In this document: piece by piece, positions 23,615 through 36,775 of the stretch | How positions within the stretch are numbered: the first letter of the stretch is position 1 | How the letters are laid out: each line of letters begins with the position of its first letter | Assembly: GCA_028015245.1 (NCBI GenBank) | Contig: CM051385.1 | Coordinates: 19,832,447 to 19,896,446 of the forward strand | DNA: 64,000 nucleotides | From: Cardamine occulta | Lineage: Eukaryota > Streptophyta > Magnoliopsida > Brassicales > Brassicaceae | Reading direction: 5' to 3' | Notes under the pieces: generated by a model | The model's input: only the letters and a program-made list of their open reading frames with translations | Databases searched by the model: none | Told to the model about the DNA's origin: nothing | Program-made: the position numbers and the translations under genes

Positions 23615-25082
23615 GGTACCGGTAAGGGTACCGGGCCCCCCGCGCCTCCGTCCATTCGTTGAACAACCTCACACGATCCTTCGGATTCTTCTAACGAGTT
23701 CTCTAATTTGACAAGAAATAGGACCATCTGATTAGTCTTACATGGAAGTGGGTCTTGAAGCATCATCTCCACTTCCAATCTTCTGCGCTTTGCTTGAGTA
23801 GAATCACCACCATTCATTGCATAATCTTCAAAGACATCAGCATATGCTTCTTCTTTGAAAGTTCTTTTGAACTTACGAATCATGTTGACACGTTCTTCCT
23901 CTATTTGCTGCATTAAAAACTCCAGTCCTTGGGACATTTCAGACAGAACCAAGCCATGTGGAACATTGAAGTCGGAAGTGACTCCAGGAATCTTCACGTT
24001 GTCATCTTTGGAAAAAGGCACCTCAGAATTATCGTTTATCTTTAAAGCTCCATTGTTTTGATAACCAATGCTCTCATCTTGCCTTGCATGTTTGACACAG
24101 GCCCTAGCTATTCTCTGAATTGAATATTCATGAATCAAATCAAAGAAGTCTTCATCGGTAAACTTACCTTCAGCCATTTTGGCTAGTAAGTATCTCCAAG
24201 TTTCTGCTGTAAGATCCTTATCAACAATCAAAAAGAATGATTTTTCGCTGTCAATCTCAGTAGTATTCGATGATCCAGCAACCAACGAAGGATCAAACTT
24301 GCACTGTTTCACATCAACCGTTTCAGCATTGATAGGATCTGGAACGGGTATAGATGGATCATCCTGCTTCGTCTCATTGTGATCATCGTCATGGTCATCA
24401 GGGAAGTCTGGATCATCACCATTCACATCGAATCGAAGAGGGCACTCTTTCTTATCATGAGTAATCAATCCACATAGGACACAGAAATTACGAAGTCGTT
24501 TGTATAGGAAGGATAAGATTACACTCTCCTCATGGCCAAATTGAAAATTACGTTGGAAACGTAACGGATTATCTATGTTCCACTCCAGCCTGACTCGAAC
24601 ATAGTCCACACGTGCAGCATTTTCATCAAAATCCACGGCTGAAACTCGTCCCAAAGACATTAACCATCTCCAATGTAAGATATTGGGCTGGTATACCATG
24701 AATCTGAGTCCAAAAAGGAATAATCTTCATAGTCTCATAAGGCAGATTCGGGATCATTCGATGGGTTACAAGCATCCATTTGCTAAAGGACCAAGGTCCC
24801 TTTCGTAACACCAGATTCAGAAAATTCTTCTTATTGGAATACAAACTGAAATCTTCTAGCGTCAATGATTCGGCCAACAACATTCCCCTCCATACCCCAG
24901 ACGCGAGGCAACTTTCTTATCAAAGCCCTCATGTTCTGCTTCCTCGTATTCACTAAAGCCTCGATAATTGATAACCTATTGGCTCGCGCCCCTTGAACGC
25001 AGACCGACTTCGGCAAAGCAATCGGAGCATCGTTGATCCCCAGAGTAATATCTTGCATTCGTTTCCTAATATTATCCTCCAT
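23611..25082 (-). pseudogene. LINE ORF1, DUF4283/zinc-knuckle RNA-binding protein, broken
   Basis: ORF1 begins at ATG 25082 (MEDNIRKRMQDI) and encodes a DUF4283-type N-terminal domain and then a CCHC zinc knuckle of the form C-x2-C-x4-H-x4-C (CVLCGLITHDKKEC, about 24440-24490). The frame shifts once near 24835 and again near 24660, so three reading frames are needed. The last 360 codons are open. ORF1 proteins of this class bind the LINE RNA. The ORF1 stop overlaps the ORF2 start as ATGA at 23611-23614. Confidence 0.85.
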
Positions 25083-25190
25083 CGATGAGTGATTGGTAAA
25101 TTTCAGACAGAGAAGAAGAACAGAAAAGTGTTTTATATAGGAGTTTTTTGGGTAGGAGGGATTGAAACCCATAACTGTCAGAGATAACTC

Positions 25191-27436
25191 CCACGGATAA
25201 AAACCGACAAGAAGAAACCAACAATTACGGGAAAAAAAAAACTATCAGAAAAATTGCTTCTGTAGAAAAGAGATGGCAGTTTACTTTGTTGCCATTGAAG
25301 ATAGCATTATTATTTTTTTAGTTTTGATTCTTTTTCCAAACTCTTCACTGATACGGAGGAAAGAGATAGTTAAAATCACTATACCACCATAACTTTTGGT
25401 AATTTGATGCCTTTAAAATAATAATAAATATGAGATGTCTAAAGCTATTGTTTCATGAGCTTTAGTTGAGGATCGGGCCTGGACACCATTAATGTATTTG
25501 TATGAATTGACACAATTTTAGTTTTTCATGTGTGAATTGATTAATTTAGTAGTTTGGAGTATAAATTGGCACATACCTATACTTTGGGTACAATTTCGAC
25601 TTATTTAAAATTTTGAGGTATAAATTGACCTACTTCCCACTATCAATATTCAATAAACTATGTAAAACATAAAAGAAATAATGTGTCCATCTAACATTAA
25701 AACCTCAATCATAATGAGGGCCTATGTGGACATGTAAATAATGGGCCTCGGCAATGTCATGCGAAGCCATTATGAACCTATCACTATTTAGCTAGGCCGT
25801 AGTCTATTACATTATGATTGTAGTATTGAACTTTTGATTGATGAAATTTCATGTGTAAACCATGTGGTCTATTTCTCAAAAATAAGAGAAATCCACAACA
25901 TAATTCGATTTGAACCATTTTTATCTTGTGTTCTAGATGATTTAAAATGTAATTTATAGATATTATTAAAAAAGTTAAAACTTATATTGGATATATCGAG
26001 GATGGAGTACGATTAGTTCCACAAGGAAAACAAATAAACCACAAAGTGAACGCGTATTCTATACACGATAAATAAAATCTCTGTAATTGATTAGATCTCC
26101 AATGATTAATGTTGGTTTTAACTTAGCTTTATTGATATAAATGATGAAACACGTAATTATGTGTCATCAACTCATCATGATCCCCCATGACTCGAACTTT
26201 TCTTTAAATGAATGCCCTAATTCAAGTCGATCTTGATTACATTGGTCTTAGGGTTCAAATGATTAACCTCCAACGACATGTCACGAATGTCACAATCGAA
26301 TCTCACCATTCACCAACCAAACCAATATGGCACGATGGGTTACACCCGACAACCCGAGTCTCAGGCCTGATTTATATGTCTCTATAAAAATCCACTTATC
26401 TCGAAAGATAAGAAGGGATCATAAAATTATCTCTCGAGTAACTTGATTTGAGTCTTGTTCTTTGAAAAAAATCGATTCACCCTCTTCTTTCGTGTGTCAG
26501 AAAGCATTTATTCGTCTTCCGTAAGTTAACATCTTTTCTTTAGAAGTTAGAACCAATCAATCTTTTTATTCATCTTTTTATGTTTTGTTCTTCCACCATA
26601 GGTATGCAGAATCATTGAAAACAATGCATTTCATTTAGAATTTTCAAATTGTATTGTGGTGCATGTTTCAGCTCACTCCCTCAAAGTTAAATCAACTCTT
26701 CTAACCTAATCTTGTTCACCTGATTATGCACACCAATGTTGTTTGAATCCATGTTAGGCAATCCAAAAAATAATCCTAAACAAGTATTAAAAGTAAAATG
26801 GTGTGGCAAATGGTAAGAAATATATGATTCATAAATAGTGTAAGTGTGTTGGAAAAAAAATTGGTGTAAATATTCCTTTATCAAAATTCAAGATGATAAG
26901 CTTTTGTGAGAATCAATTATTTTTCTAAAAAATATGAAATAAGAATTGCATCATTTTTCGTAGTAGATGGGGTATGGCTAACAAAGCTTCTTTTCATAAT
27001 TATCTCCCAACTCAAAAGCTAATAAAATATAAAAAGTTTTAGATTGACAAATGATAATATAACACATGACATTACTTCCCAACTCTTGCACATGCTATGT
27101 GGGGATCTCTCTTCTTTACATTATGATTATTCCCTCATATCCCCACATACTAGTAACGATTAACCTCAAAAATAAATTAAACAAAATAAAATAAACACAT
27201 ACACACTCACACATATATTAAATTCAAAGCAGAATCACACACAAACACAAAATAAGCTTGTGTACAAAAAATATCAATACCTAAAGTTAGGACCTCAAAT
27301 CTAAATATCACATGGTAGATATAGTACACTCCAATGTTGACAAAAAGAAAAGATAATAGTATTAAAATAATGACACATAAATATTATTTAATTACATAAA
27401 CTAAAGCCAAGGTGACAACAAGAATGATCTGTATGT
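25191..27436. other. Intergenic region, possible LTR-like relic
   Basis: No gene is supported. The segment 26200-26560 is less AT-rich. It has a TATA-like tctataaaaa motif (about 26380) followed by a leader-like stretch ending caccctcttctttcgtgtgt near 26500, which resembles the U3-R-U5 arrangement of a solo LTR. I cannot see clear TG...CA ends or a target duplication. The segment 25480-25640 repeats phrases such as gaattgacacaatttt and tataaattggca at short range. The remaining sequence is plain AT-rich DNA. Confidence 0.35.
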
Positions 27437-29058
27437 CTATAAAGCCGCTATGGCCGTACACTCGAGATGTCTCGGACAAGTGATCAAGTGGTCGTTGGTT
27501 AAACCGGCTGCTTGCATTAACGAATGTATAACCGTCGGACCGACGAATCTAAACCCACGACGAACCATGTCTTTGCTTATAGTCTCTGATTTTGATGTCT
27601 TAACCGGAATCTTTTGGCAAGATGTGTATTTTGTGGTGACTGGTTTGTGTTTTATAAACCCCCAAATGTATTTGTTGAATGACCCGAAATCTCTTTTCAC
27701 CTGTAAAACAAAATTCAGATAATTTTACTTATAAGAATTATAAGATTAATTTGAAAATTTGATTATATGTACTCATGCTAGGAATATCCAAAAAAAAAAA
27801 AAAAAAAAAAAAAATTAACAAAACAGATGCACTGAATCAAACCGAAAACTAAATTGAACTAAATAAAATTTTCATTAAACCGAACCAAATTTCATTAAAC
27901 CGAAAAAAACAAACTAAAACCAAATTATCGACCATAATATACCTTGAGAATTTGTTTAGAGTTGTCAACAATTGCAAGGACTTGGCTAAGGACAATGCCA
28001 TATTCGTTGACTATTGACTGTATCTTCTTCTCGTTGAATTCTGCGACCATGTCTGGTTTGAAACCAGAGAAAGCCTCTCTGTGAAACCGAAGGTTACAAG
28101 GTCAAATAAAAAAATTTCACCAGAGAAACAGAAAATAAAAAAACTAAGAAATCTAATTTGATTTGTGGATTTCTTGAATTTTCTTACCTAAAAGTGTTTC
28201 GTCTCTTTAAAATAGAAGTCCAATCGGATCCCACCTGAGCTCCGGTTAACACCAAAAGTTCAAACAATAACCTGAGAAAACATTTAAACATTAATCATAA
28301 TTAGTTTCACTTCTTATAAAAATTAAGGTTTCATTTATAAAAAAAAAAAAGAAGATTTTATTTACTTGTCATCATGAACTGGAACTCCCCATTCGTTGTC
28401 ATGGTAAGCGACATATATAGGATCTGTAAAATAAAATTAAGATTTAATTTGGATCCATTAGTTAAACTTGATTTGTAATAAAAAAAAAAAAGGAAAACGT
28501 TTTCTTGCAAAACAAGTAAAGAAACAAACCTGAACTTGAAGTGATGAAACTGCATCTTTTCTTCTTCTCATGCTCAACATTTAAGTTTAATTCATTCGAT
28601 TTTACGGATTTGATCCTACCGTAATGAGAGATTTTCTTCTTTCTCTCTTCTTGTTTCATCGCAACCGCTTCTCTTCTTGCAGCTGCTATACTTCCAGGTT
28701 GTTTCTGAACAATCACCAAGGGCATAACCTCTTTGCAGCCACCATCATTGCTCTCTGTTAATTTCACCGGTTTAGTCACATGTTTAGGCTTCTCAGAGGT
28801 AGAGCTAAGTAGTTCCTTGCAAGAACTGGCTTTTCTTAAGGATTTTAATTTTGGAGACAAAGGAGGAGAGTTTAGAGAAATTTGTCTAGGTGAGGTTGTC
28901 TTTGATGTAATTGGATTCAAAGGCTTAGGAGGAGATTTCTTGAGTGAGTTACGTCGGTCTAATGTTGGAACTTGGTTCGATTTTGGTTGAAGAACCGGAC
29001 GACCATTGATCCGGGAAATGGTTTCTTGGCTCAAGTTCTTTAATTTTGAGGAACACAT
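27437..29058 (-). CDS. DNA-3-methyladenine glycosylase I (TAG) family protein
   Basis: Five exons, 28530-29058, 28366-28423, 28188-28271, 27943-28078 and 27437-27700, join in phase to give 356 residues. The first exon encodes a Ser/Lys-rich plant N-terminal extension beginning MCSSKLKNLSQETI and containing RPVLQPKSNQVPTLDRR. The TAG domain starts at DPIYVAYHDNEWG and ends with LTNDHLITCPRH, whose His and Cys fit the zinc-site residues of bacterial TAG. The family excises 3-methyladenine from alkylated DNA in base excision repair. An upstream in-frame ATG at 29157 would add 33 residues; the MCSSK start is chosen because related plant proteins begin that way. Position matches At5g44680. Confidence 0.88.
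27789..27814. repeat. Poly(A) run in the last intron of the TAG gene
   Basis: About 26 As inside the intron between exons 4 and 5. On the coding strand it is a T run about 90 bp before the acceptor. Confidence 0.85.
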
Positions 29059-30770
29059 TTTTGTGTTCTCTTTCTCTAGCTTTGTGTTCTTGAAGGATGA
29101 TGATAAATGGGATGAAACAAATGTGAGATCTCTACTAGGGTTTTTATATGTGGCCATGTGGGCAAAAGGATGATGAATTGTGGGGTAGAAATCAAATTTA
29201 ACAACTGTTAGTGGGAAACAATCATATTTAATATGTGCATACTAATTAACGCTTTTGAGACAAGAGTCTTAGATTGTGTCTAATGAGGTTTATGAATTTT
29301 AATTAACTAGGGTTTAGAGTGAAAGAGAAATATGTTTCTTTAGGAACATGGTGGGGTGAGATATGTAATGCAAATCCAGCATAGCCTATGGTTTAGGGAA
29401 GTGCTATTCTTGGGTCACATTGTAGGACAAGGACACCACATTCTTTTCTGTTTTGTTTACCTTATCTCATATTATAAATTTTCATAATATTTTGTATTTA
29501 ATCGGTTGACACTATCTTTTCTTTAAAGAAGGATTGGAGACTTTCTAATAAATACCATACTTTTGTTTTGTTTTTATTCCCCAAAATATTACAAACTAAG
29601 TATTTTAGGAAACCGTATAAAAGGTTTAGAATTTTTTTTCTTCTTTTAAGGGATTTACCAAACAAGTTTTGATATTTTTGGAAAAGATTTTAATTTTTGT
29701 TAGTTTGAGGTGTTTCTCAAGGTTTTATGTTTTTTTTTTCATTCTTTTTGTAATATACAACTCTTAAGGTTCAAAATATCAATAAGTCAAAGTTAATTGT
29801 TTCGCAATGTTATTTCTTACTATTTATCTAAAGTCTTTACATACTGGTTTTTGTTTTATAGTTTGAGAAATATTGTTTTAGTGTAATATTGCTTATGAAG
29901 AGAAATTGTTAATTATATGGTATTGTGATCCTAAGACTCTCTTATGCTATTGGCTAGAAGAAAGAAGGGTCATTTTCTCACTTTTTCCTTTACTGTTAAT
30001 ATTGCAAGTGCCGAGTTATTTTAATTTTGAGAGAGACCTTTCATTTAAGATCCAGCTTGACAATTTGCATCACAATCAAATCTTTTCTTTTTATTTTTCA
30101 CACCTCCAACTCCAATTCCTATCAATACCCACCCTTTTACCATTTCATTATTCTCTTACAAATATTGTAATGCCTTGAACAATTCTCAAAGATACCAAAT
30201 CTTATGTTTTTCTTTTTCATAGTTACCATCACAATCTTAAAAATTAAAACGTTACCACATTCATCCCTTTTTATTTATGAAGAGTTTATCAAAGTTTGGG
30301 AAGGGTTAATGAATATATTTAGCTAATTACCCCTAAATTTTTTAAGTTAAGACCAAATTATATGATTGTCTAGACTCTAGACCTAGCGTAAAAGAATTAT
30401 TCTCATTAACCAATTAAATTAGAAAATATCATAAATGAACATCTAAAAAAAAAATCGCTACTTTCATTAAGTTGTAGAAACCTTATGACAAATAATTATC
30501 CGGAATAAGAAACTAGTACAATACTACAATGACAGAAATATAAATAATTGAGCCAAAAAAAAAATGATAGCATAAGAATATAAATATGAAATTGGTCCAA
30601 GATTCAAGCTATGTAACAATGGACCAGCTTCCAGCTTTTTTGTGGAATCTCATCTAACTAAAGCTAACTAAAGCTTACATTTAAGCCTTTATCTACCAAT
30701 ATATATATGGTCCTTCAAGATTATACTAATAGTATAAGCTTTTAAGGATAGACGCAAAACAGATTTCCAA

Positions 30771-30830
30771 ATTTTTTTAAAATAACCTTATAGGATCCAT
30801 ACAATTTTTTAAAATAACCTTATAGGATCC
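30771..30830. repeat. 32-bp tandem duplication
   Basis: The 26-base core ending in ataaccttataggatcc occurs twice, ending at 30798 and 30830. The copies are nearly identical, so the event is recent. Confidence 0.85.
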
Positions 30831-31124
30831 CACTAATTATTTGAGTATACAATGATCATAGACTCAGATATATATTAATTATCCGGCTCTTTCACATGTT
30901 CTAAAAATTAGTTTATGTCTTGGTATAAGAACTTCTTGCTATACAAAAATTAGCGAGACACATCACATGTATAAACTATTTTATTGAATAATCAAGAAAT
31001 TAAATGGTCTAGAAAAGGTGTAATCATTTAAAGTTAATTTGAAGGTTTGTAGGATGACAACCGAACAACCAAAGTCTCTTCAGATGTCAACTCTTTTTTC
31101 TTCTTCTTTTTATCCTTCTTAATA

Positions 31125-31365
31125 CTCTTTTCGTTTCATATTAGTTGTCATTTTGGACCTTAAAACTCGTTTCATATTAGTTATCGTTTTATGTTTTCAA
31201 TGCATATGTTTGATAAAATTTCCAACTTTGTCCTTCATGTTTTAATATCTTGACCAATGAAATAAAATCAAATAAACATTAATTAGGGATAAAACAGAAA
31301 AATTAAATATTTTCTTAATATGTGTAAAACAACCTTAAACGACAACTAATTTAAAACAGAGGGAG
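31125..31365. mobile_element. MITE of the same family as 7265-7490
   Basis: The right end, inverted, begins ctccctctgttttaaatta and matches the left end ctcttttcgtttcatatta, both continuing into gttgtc. TA flanks lie at 31123-31124 and 31366-31367. The left terminal motif recurs in direct orientation about 40 bp inside (cgtttcatattagttatcg near 31170). It is non-coding and about 241 bp. Confidence 0.72.
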
Positions 31366-32899
31366 TATACCGTAATCTTCTTTAATATTATTAATCTCCT
31401 TTAATGGTTGATGTTTTATTAATTACAAGATAAAACTGTATTACAAAAAGGTTGACAAAAAAGAAGAAAATGAAAGAGATGGGATGTGATTCTTTAAATG
31501 GAATCACGAGGAGGAGACATGCCATGTGTTAATGAATAAACCATATAAAATAAATTTTTGTGACTTGATTTAACATTTAACAAAATATTAAAGTTTTTCT
31601 ATAAGCTTTTCATTTTCTTTTAAATGAGCTTTAAATACTTGCTCCTTTACTTTCTTTGGCCAAACAACTTTTGTTGCCCATATAGACATGCATGATTGCA
31701 AATTAGAAACTATATTGTAGAAAGATGTGAAGAACACTTTCATTTCATGTGGATGGTCTGCTTTATGAATGTCTAAGAATCACATTTTTGTTTTACTGGT
31801 TATTTTCAACTATTAGGCATATTGTCCATAATTCTTAGATTGATTGTTGATTATACATATAGTGCTTCCATGGAAAATAGATAGTTTATTTTCCGAAACA
31901 AAAGCGTATTTAAACTAAGACCTGAATAAATTGGTGTATTTAATTTTTCTTCAGCTGAATAAATTAAGGAATCATACTTTATATTACGAGATTTTTTTTT
32001 TAAAATAAAGAGATTTTAGTAGTGTATAGTTTTGACCTCATTTACATATAAGTATACATTATATACATAAATATAAGTGTTATTACTAATTTCCCAGGAT
32101 ACTGATGATAAATTGATTTTCTATCCATTCTTAGTATATAAACTTGCTTTTTTTCTTTCTTGAATATATAAGTTTGTTTTCTCCTTGAGTATACATTTTT
32201 TTTTTCACAGGACTATATAAATAATAATAGATATATTTGTTTCATATATTTAAATGTACTAAGTAGGATGAAAGAAACTCTTCAAGAGATATGTCCAACC
32301 AATGTTGGGCAATCTAAAATTTTTGTCTCTAGCCAATTTAGATCCCAAGTCGTTACAAAGGGGTCCCTTAATTATATGACACTATATCATTTTCATGTTT
32401 TTTGCTTGCAAAGTTTTTCGCCAACACATTAAAATTTAGTTACATGAAATCATCAATTAGAGAAACCAAATTTACAAATTACAAACAGTCTTATTATATA
32501 TACATGAAAATTTTATAACATACTAAACAAACTTTCCTTAGCATATATAATCAGATTGTTTTACTTTGCCAAATTAGATTTCCAGTATCACTTTAATTAT
32601 TTTTTTCTCTTTTTATTTCATCTGTTTCTTGATCCCTAAGAATCAAGAAATGCCCTCACAAGATCTAGAATTGGAGCCATACAGATCGGACATTTCTTAC
32701 TACCCAATTGAAGCACATTTCAGACTAGTGCACATATGTCCACACCTGCATAACAAAACAACGATTTCATTACAGCGTTTGCGTTTTGACCGCACTCACT
32801 TTCTAGGTTTTACAAGAAGACATACGTATATACCTATATAGAAGCGAGACTACAGGCATCTGGAAGCAGACAGAACAGTTTCTTTCCAGAGAATCTGAA

Positions 32900-35130
32900 A
32901 CTGAACCTGAGTTAATTACAGTCACATCTTTGAATTAAGAATAGTTTCAGATGTTTACTCACCAGAAAGTGATTCGGATTTCTTGAAATCGACACAAGGT
33001 TTTACTAAACTTTTTAGTTCGAGCATTTCTCTTTGGAGCTGCTTGATTTCTTCCCTGAGATCACATATCATCTGCGTTTCATGTGTTCATTAAAATGTAT
33101 TACTTCACCTACAGGCAACCCTACCGACCGAATAAAAACACAGAGAAACACTCACGGAGGAGGAATTCTCATGATTCTTAGGGTTTTGTAGATCTACCTT
33201 CACTGTTTCATTTTCTTCTAGTTTCTTTTGGTACCTTGCTGAACACACAACCAAACTCTCCTCCGTATCTTCTTCTTCCTCTTCCTCTTCCCCTTCCTCT
33301 TTCTCTTTCTCTTCGTCTTCAACAAAGAGTGCTTTCTACTTTTGACCTCTTTCATGCGCTTGAGATCAAGATTTTATCAATCTTTTCACGAAAATCACTT
33401 ACGAGGCAGCTAGCTAGAGACGAGCCTTCTACACAAGCAATCACATCTTTTTTTTTTTGGGTGCAACCTCACATCTTTCAACATCAAAATGTTAAAGCTA
33501 ATCTTTAAAAATCAAGAATTGATCACATAACATACCTCTTCAGCAAGTTCCAAATATCATCTTTCTCTGAACTCTGGTTCATAACCTCAAACTCCCATTG
33601 CTTCCTGAGAGCTTCCCAATGACTCTTTGGCTTCAATAATTTGCTCATCCAGATCATTCTTCACACTCTCTCCAGAGAAATTTTCCTTTTCTTCCTCTTT
33701 CATTGTATTTTCATCTCAATCATTTAGAAATACTGGTGCTTCACGGATCATACCCGATGCTTCTTCATTCTCGGCTTTCAATTTTTGGTCACCTTCTTGT
33801 GAATACTTTTTCTCTTTATCATTCTTTTTAAAGTTGTGACTCCCAGTTTCTTCTCCCTTTCTTCTATCCAAACAAATCGCTAATGTAACTTCTTCAGGGT
33901 TGATTATATACTCATCAATCTCCATTGATTTGCCTTCTTCAAAACTACTATTTTCTTCTTTCATTCTTTTTTCTTCCCACAGATTCACCTTCTCTACAAA
34001 CTCATTGAAGACTTGTTCGTTTCTTTACTCTCCTTCACAATAGCTTTTTCTAACCCTTCTCTTTCTTCTGTGGAGTTTCCCTCAATTCTAGGTTTCTTGA
34101 AACTGTTCTTATTGCCTGCATCTTCGGTCAAGACGAGTTTCTTGGCGATTTCCGGCTTATAAGTCGCGTCTTGAGTCTTCCTCGGAATACTTTTCTCTGT
34201 TATTTCTTGCAAAACATTATTATCTTCACTTATATTGGCCACTTTACACACCTTATTCACTTGAGAAGATGAATTTTGAGTTTCTGCCGCGCTATTCACA
34301 TTTCCCGTAGATCCCTTCTCGGTATTTGTCTTATATTTATCCCTGCATTTTGATACCGTTGATGAATCAATGTAGTTTGGTTTAAAACTCTTGAAAAATT
34401 TCAAATTAATTGAAGAACAATACTAATATGCTGATCATTACCTGATATTCATCACACTAGATCCTTGCGAAAACCGGTTTACATCGCAATTTGTTTCTTG
34501 AATCGCAATGCAGCTTTCCAAACTTCGAATTGTAAGCATGTACTAAACAACAAGGAAATATTAACTTAAATTAACCTCTTCTAAAGTGTAATGTGTTATA
34601 TTACCAGTTTATGATAAAAATAGTACCTGAAGATGCCCGCTTCCGCGAGGCGAGAACATTGAAACCGCGTTGCGATCAATGAGCTGTTTGAGCTCATTTT
34701 CTCGGTCACGCAAAATCATCTTAGAGATTTCTTCAGAATCTATTTCGTCACCGCTGTTTTCGTCATTTTTCCTCGACTCATCGTTGAGAAATTCAGTATT
34801 AATTAGGTATTGTTTTGGACTTGAGCTTGACTGCTGCAACCGAGCTTCCCACATCTGAACTAGAGAAGAAGCTCTTTTGATCTCTAGTGGAGAAGAAGTT
34901 GGATTTGGATTAGGGTTTGAAATAGGAATCTGCAGAGATTCCCCTGTTTCAGAAACAGAGAATCTTGAAACATATTCAAGAACTTCTTTACTCTTCTCAT
35001 CTTCGTTATTTTCAGAATCATCGACATGAAGAACACGACAGCTGTTGAAACGATCTCTAAAAAAATCTTTGTGATCGTTTTCTTTCTTGTCACGACTCGG
35101 GACACACTCGAACAACGCCATATTCATCAA
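32900..35130 (-). pseudogene. At5g44690-like gene, probably broken
   Basis: This resembles a plant-specific, charged, coiled-coil-rich protein. Exon 1 (34628-35130) is intact: MMNMALFECVPSRDKKEN, an acidic region, and then a Leu/Arg-rich helix (SKMILRDRENELKQLI). Its donor is at 34625-34626, and a likely exon 2 (about 34440-34545) continues the frame. The large following exon changes frame near 34000: one frame stops after NKSSMSL, while an adjacent frame goes on with NLWEEKRMKEENSSFEEGK. An in-frame stop follows VFLND near 33716, and another shift precedes a coding-looking KQWEFEVMNQSS near 33590. A late exon near 33000-33070 encodes a coiled coil (LREEIKQLQREMLELKSL). With several breaks I infer a pseudogene; sequencing error is less likely for this many. 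Position matches At5g44690. Confidence 0.65.
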
Positions 35131-36775
35131 CGAAAGATCAAAACAAAAAAATTATAAAAAAAACTATATATTTAAAATATCAAAACAAATCCTCTGCTCG
35201 GTTTTATAAATTTCTCTGTTTTGTTATACTAAATAAAGTACAAGAAAAGGTAATAACCAAAGACAATTTCGAGGAAATGATTTTGTATTTCCACGAATTC
35301 TGAGAACGAACAAAATTGATTAGAACAGGGGAAAACAGAACATAACAGAGTAATTGAGAAAATCGAATAATAATTTTAAGAAAAACGTTTTCTTTCTGCT
35401 GTTTTGTAGTCCTCTGTTTCTTGAGTTGTTATACAAAAAGGTATATATATATATATATATAGATAAAAGAAATCGACTTTTTCAAAACTATGAACAGAGG
35501 AAAATAGAAGCTATCAAAGAGGCAAGGAGAGAATAAAAAAAGAATAATATTTAGAGGAGAAGTTTTTTTTTTTTTTTGGTTTTTGTCTAGAAAAGAAGTT
35601 GAGTTTTATGACTTGCTCTCTAGATTCCCACACATTTCATTACATATGGATATTATTTTTCATATCCTATGCGACTAATACTAAATTACTAACAAAACAT
35701 GTTTTAGTTTTGAGTTGAAATGCTAATTGTACCTTTCAGTGATTAGATGATTTGTAATTATTTCTGAAAGATTTTGAACTTGTTCTTTAGCCTCCCTTTT
35801 GTTAAAAATTTCTGACAAGGATTATTGTTTAGATTTGAGAATTCTTATTGGATTTTATAACAAATTGGTGTATTTTACATATATATTGAGACTTTCTATG
35901 TTGAAACTTAAAATATAGTAGACTACCTAAGTACTAAAAACTGGGTACAACTCTAAATTAAGGAATGGTAGGTTTTTTATCTGTTTAAGAAATGCTATCC
36001 AAAAACAAATGGTTAATTCTTAATTCGTTAATGGGTTGCCTCAAACAAATGTCGCTTGATTCATTTCTATATATTTAAAAATTGACTAAGTTGTCAAATG
36101 TCAATAACATATAGTCGATTCACTTGGATACCTCATTTAAAAAGAAACCAATAAATTCATTAAATCAAATATATCTATGTTTTAAAATGTCTAAAAAATA
36201 TATATATAGTAGATTTAACATTTGTTTTTGGATTGTACTACTCACATAAGTCCAATTGAGATGCTATACCGTTACTTTGGTATTCTCTTCTCAAAATTGC
36301 TCTGTTTATGACCATTTGAAGTAATAAGACTTAGCTTCTGCATAACGTATTTTAATAGGCATTGCTCTGTGTTTTTAGTTATAGATTGATGCAATATGTT
36401 GTTACAGTTTGAAATGATAAAGTTTTCGCCTTTGACCATTTAAAGTCTCAGAAGTAGAAGCTTTTCATTTCCTTCATAGAGCTGATTCTCTCTGGAGCTT
36501 TGTTTTTGTAATAAACAGAATCCGATTCACCAGATTTTGTGTGTACCTTGCAAGCTACTTCACTCTTAAATCTTCGTTAGCCAGATTAGAAAAATCGAAG
36601 AGTAATAATATGTTAATGTCTCAAGAATCATAAGAAAGCAATACATACTTAATTACATTATTTATCACAAACTGATATGTCTACATAAATAATGCAGCAA
36701 TCTACTTTCAAGAAAAACAGAGATTTTTCACAAGTAGAAGTATTTTGATTTTACTCAGCTTCACAGTCTCCAAAA
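35131..36775. other. Intergenic region
   Basis: Contains the promoter and leader of the At5g44690-like gene. A TA microsatellite lies at about 35442-35461. No gene, RNA or mobile element is recognised in the rest. The segment 36400-36775 is probably the 3' UTR region of GSO2. Confidence 0.4.

Larger units (their letters stand above)
19588..25190 (-). mobile_element. Decayed L1-type LINE, about 5.6 kb
   Basis: The element lies on the minus strand. It has a 5' leader (about 25190-25083), ORF1 (25082-23611), ORF2 (23614 to about 19790) and a poly(A) tail seen as ten Ts at 19588-19597. ORF2 keeps the full order of plant LINE domains: endonuclease, reverse transcriptase, zinc-finger RT-associated region and RNase H. 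Several stops and frameshifts show it is inactive. I did not find a convincing target duplication, so the 5' boundary is approximate. Confidence 0.9.
29059..32899. other. AT-rich intergenic region
   Basis: A gene-free 3.8 kb stretch holds the promoter of the TAG gene, a 32-bp tandem repeat (30771-30830), a MITE (31125-31365) and long T/A runs. The plus-strand frames at 29906-30178 and 32629-32841 have no recognisable domains and no supporting start context; I do not call them genes. Sequence from about 32650 may belong to the 3' end of the At5g44690-like gene. Confidence 0.45.

Noticed and set aside
19790..25172. Several frames that look like separate host genes (RNase H, endonuclease, zinc knuckle)
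   Set aside because: They are collinear pieces of one LINE on the minus strand, with the element's poly(A) tail at 19588-19597.
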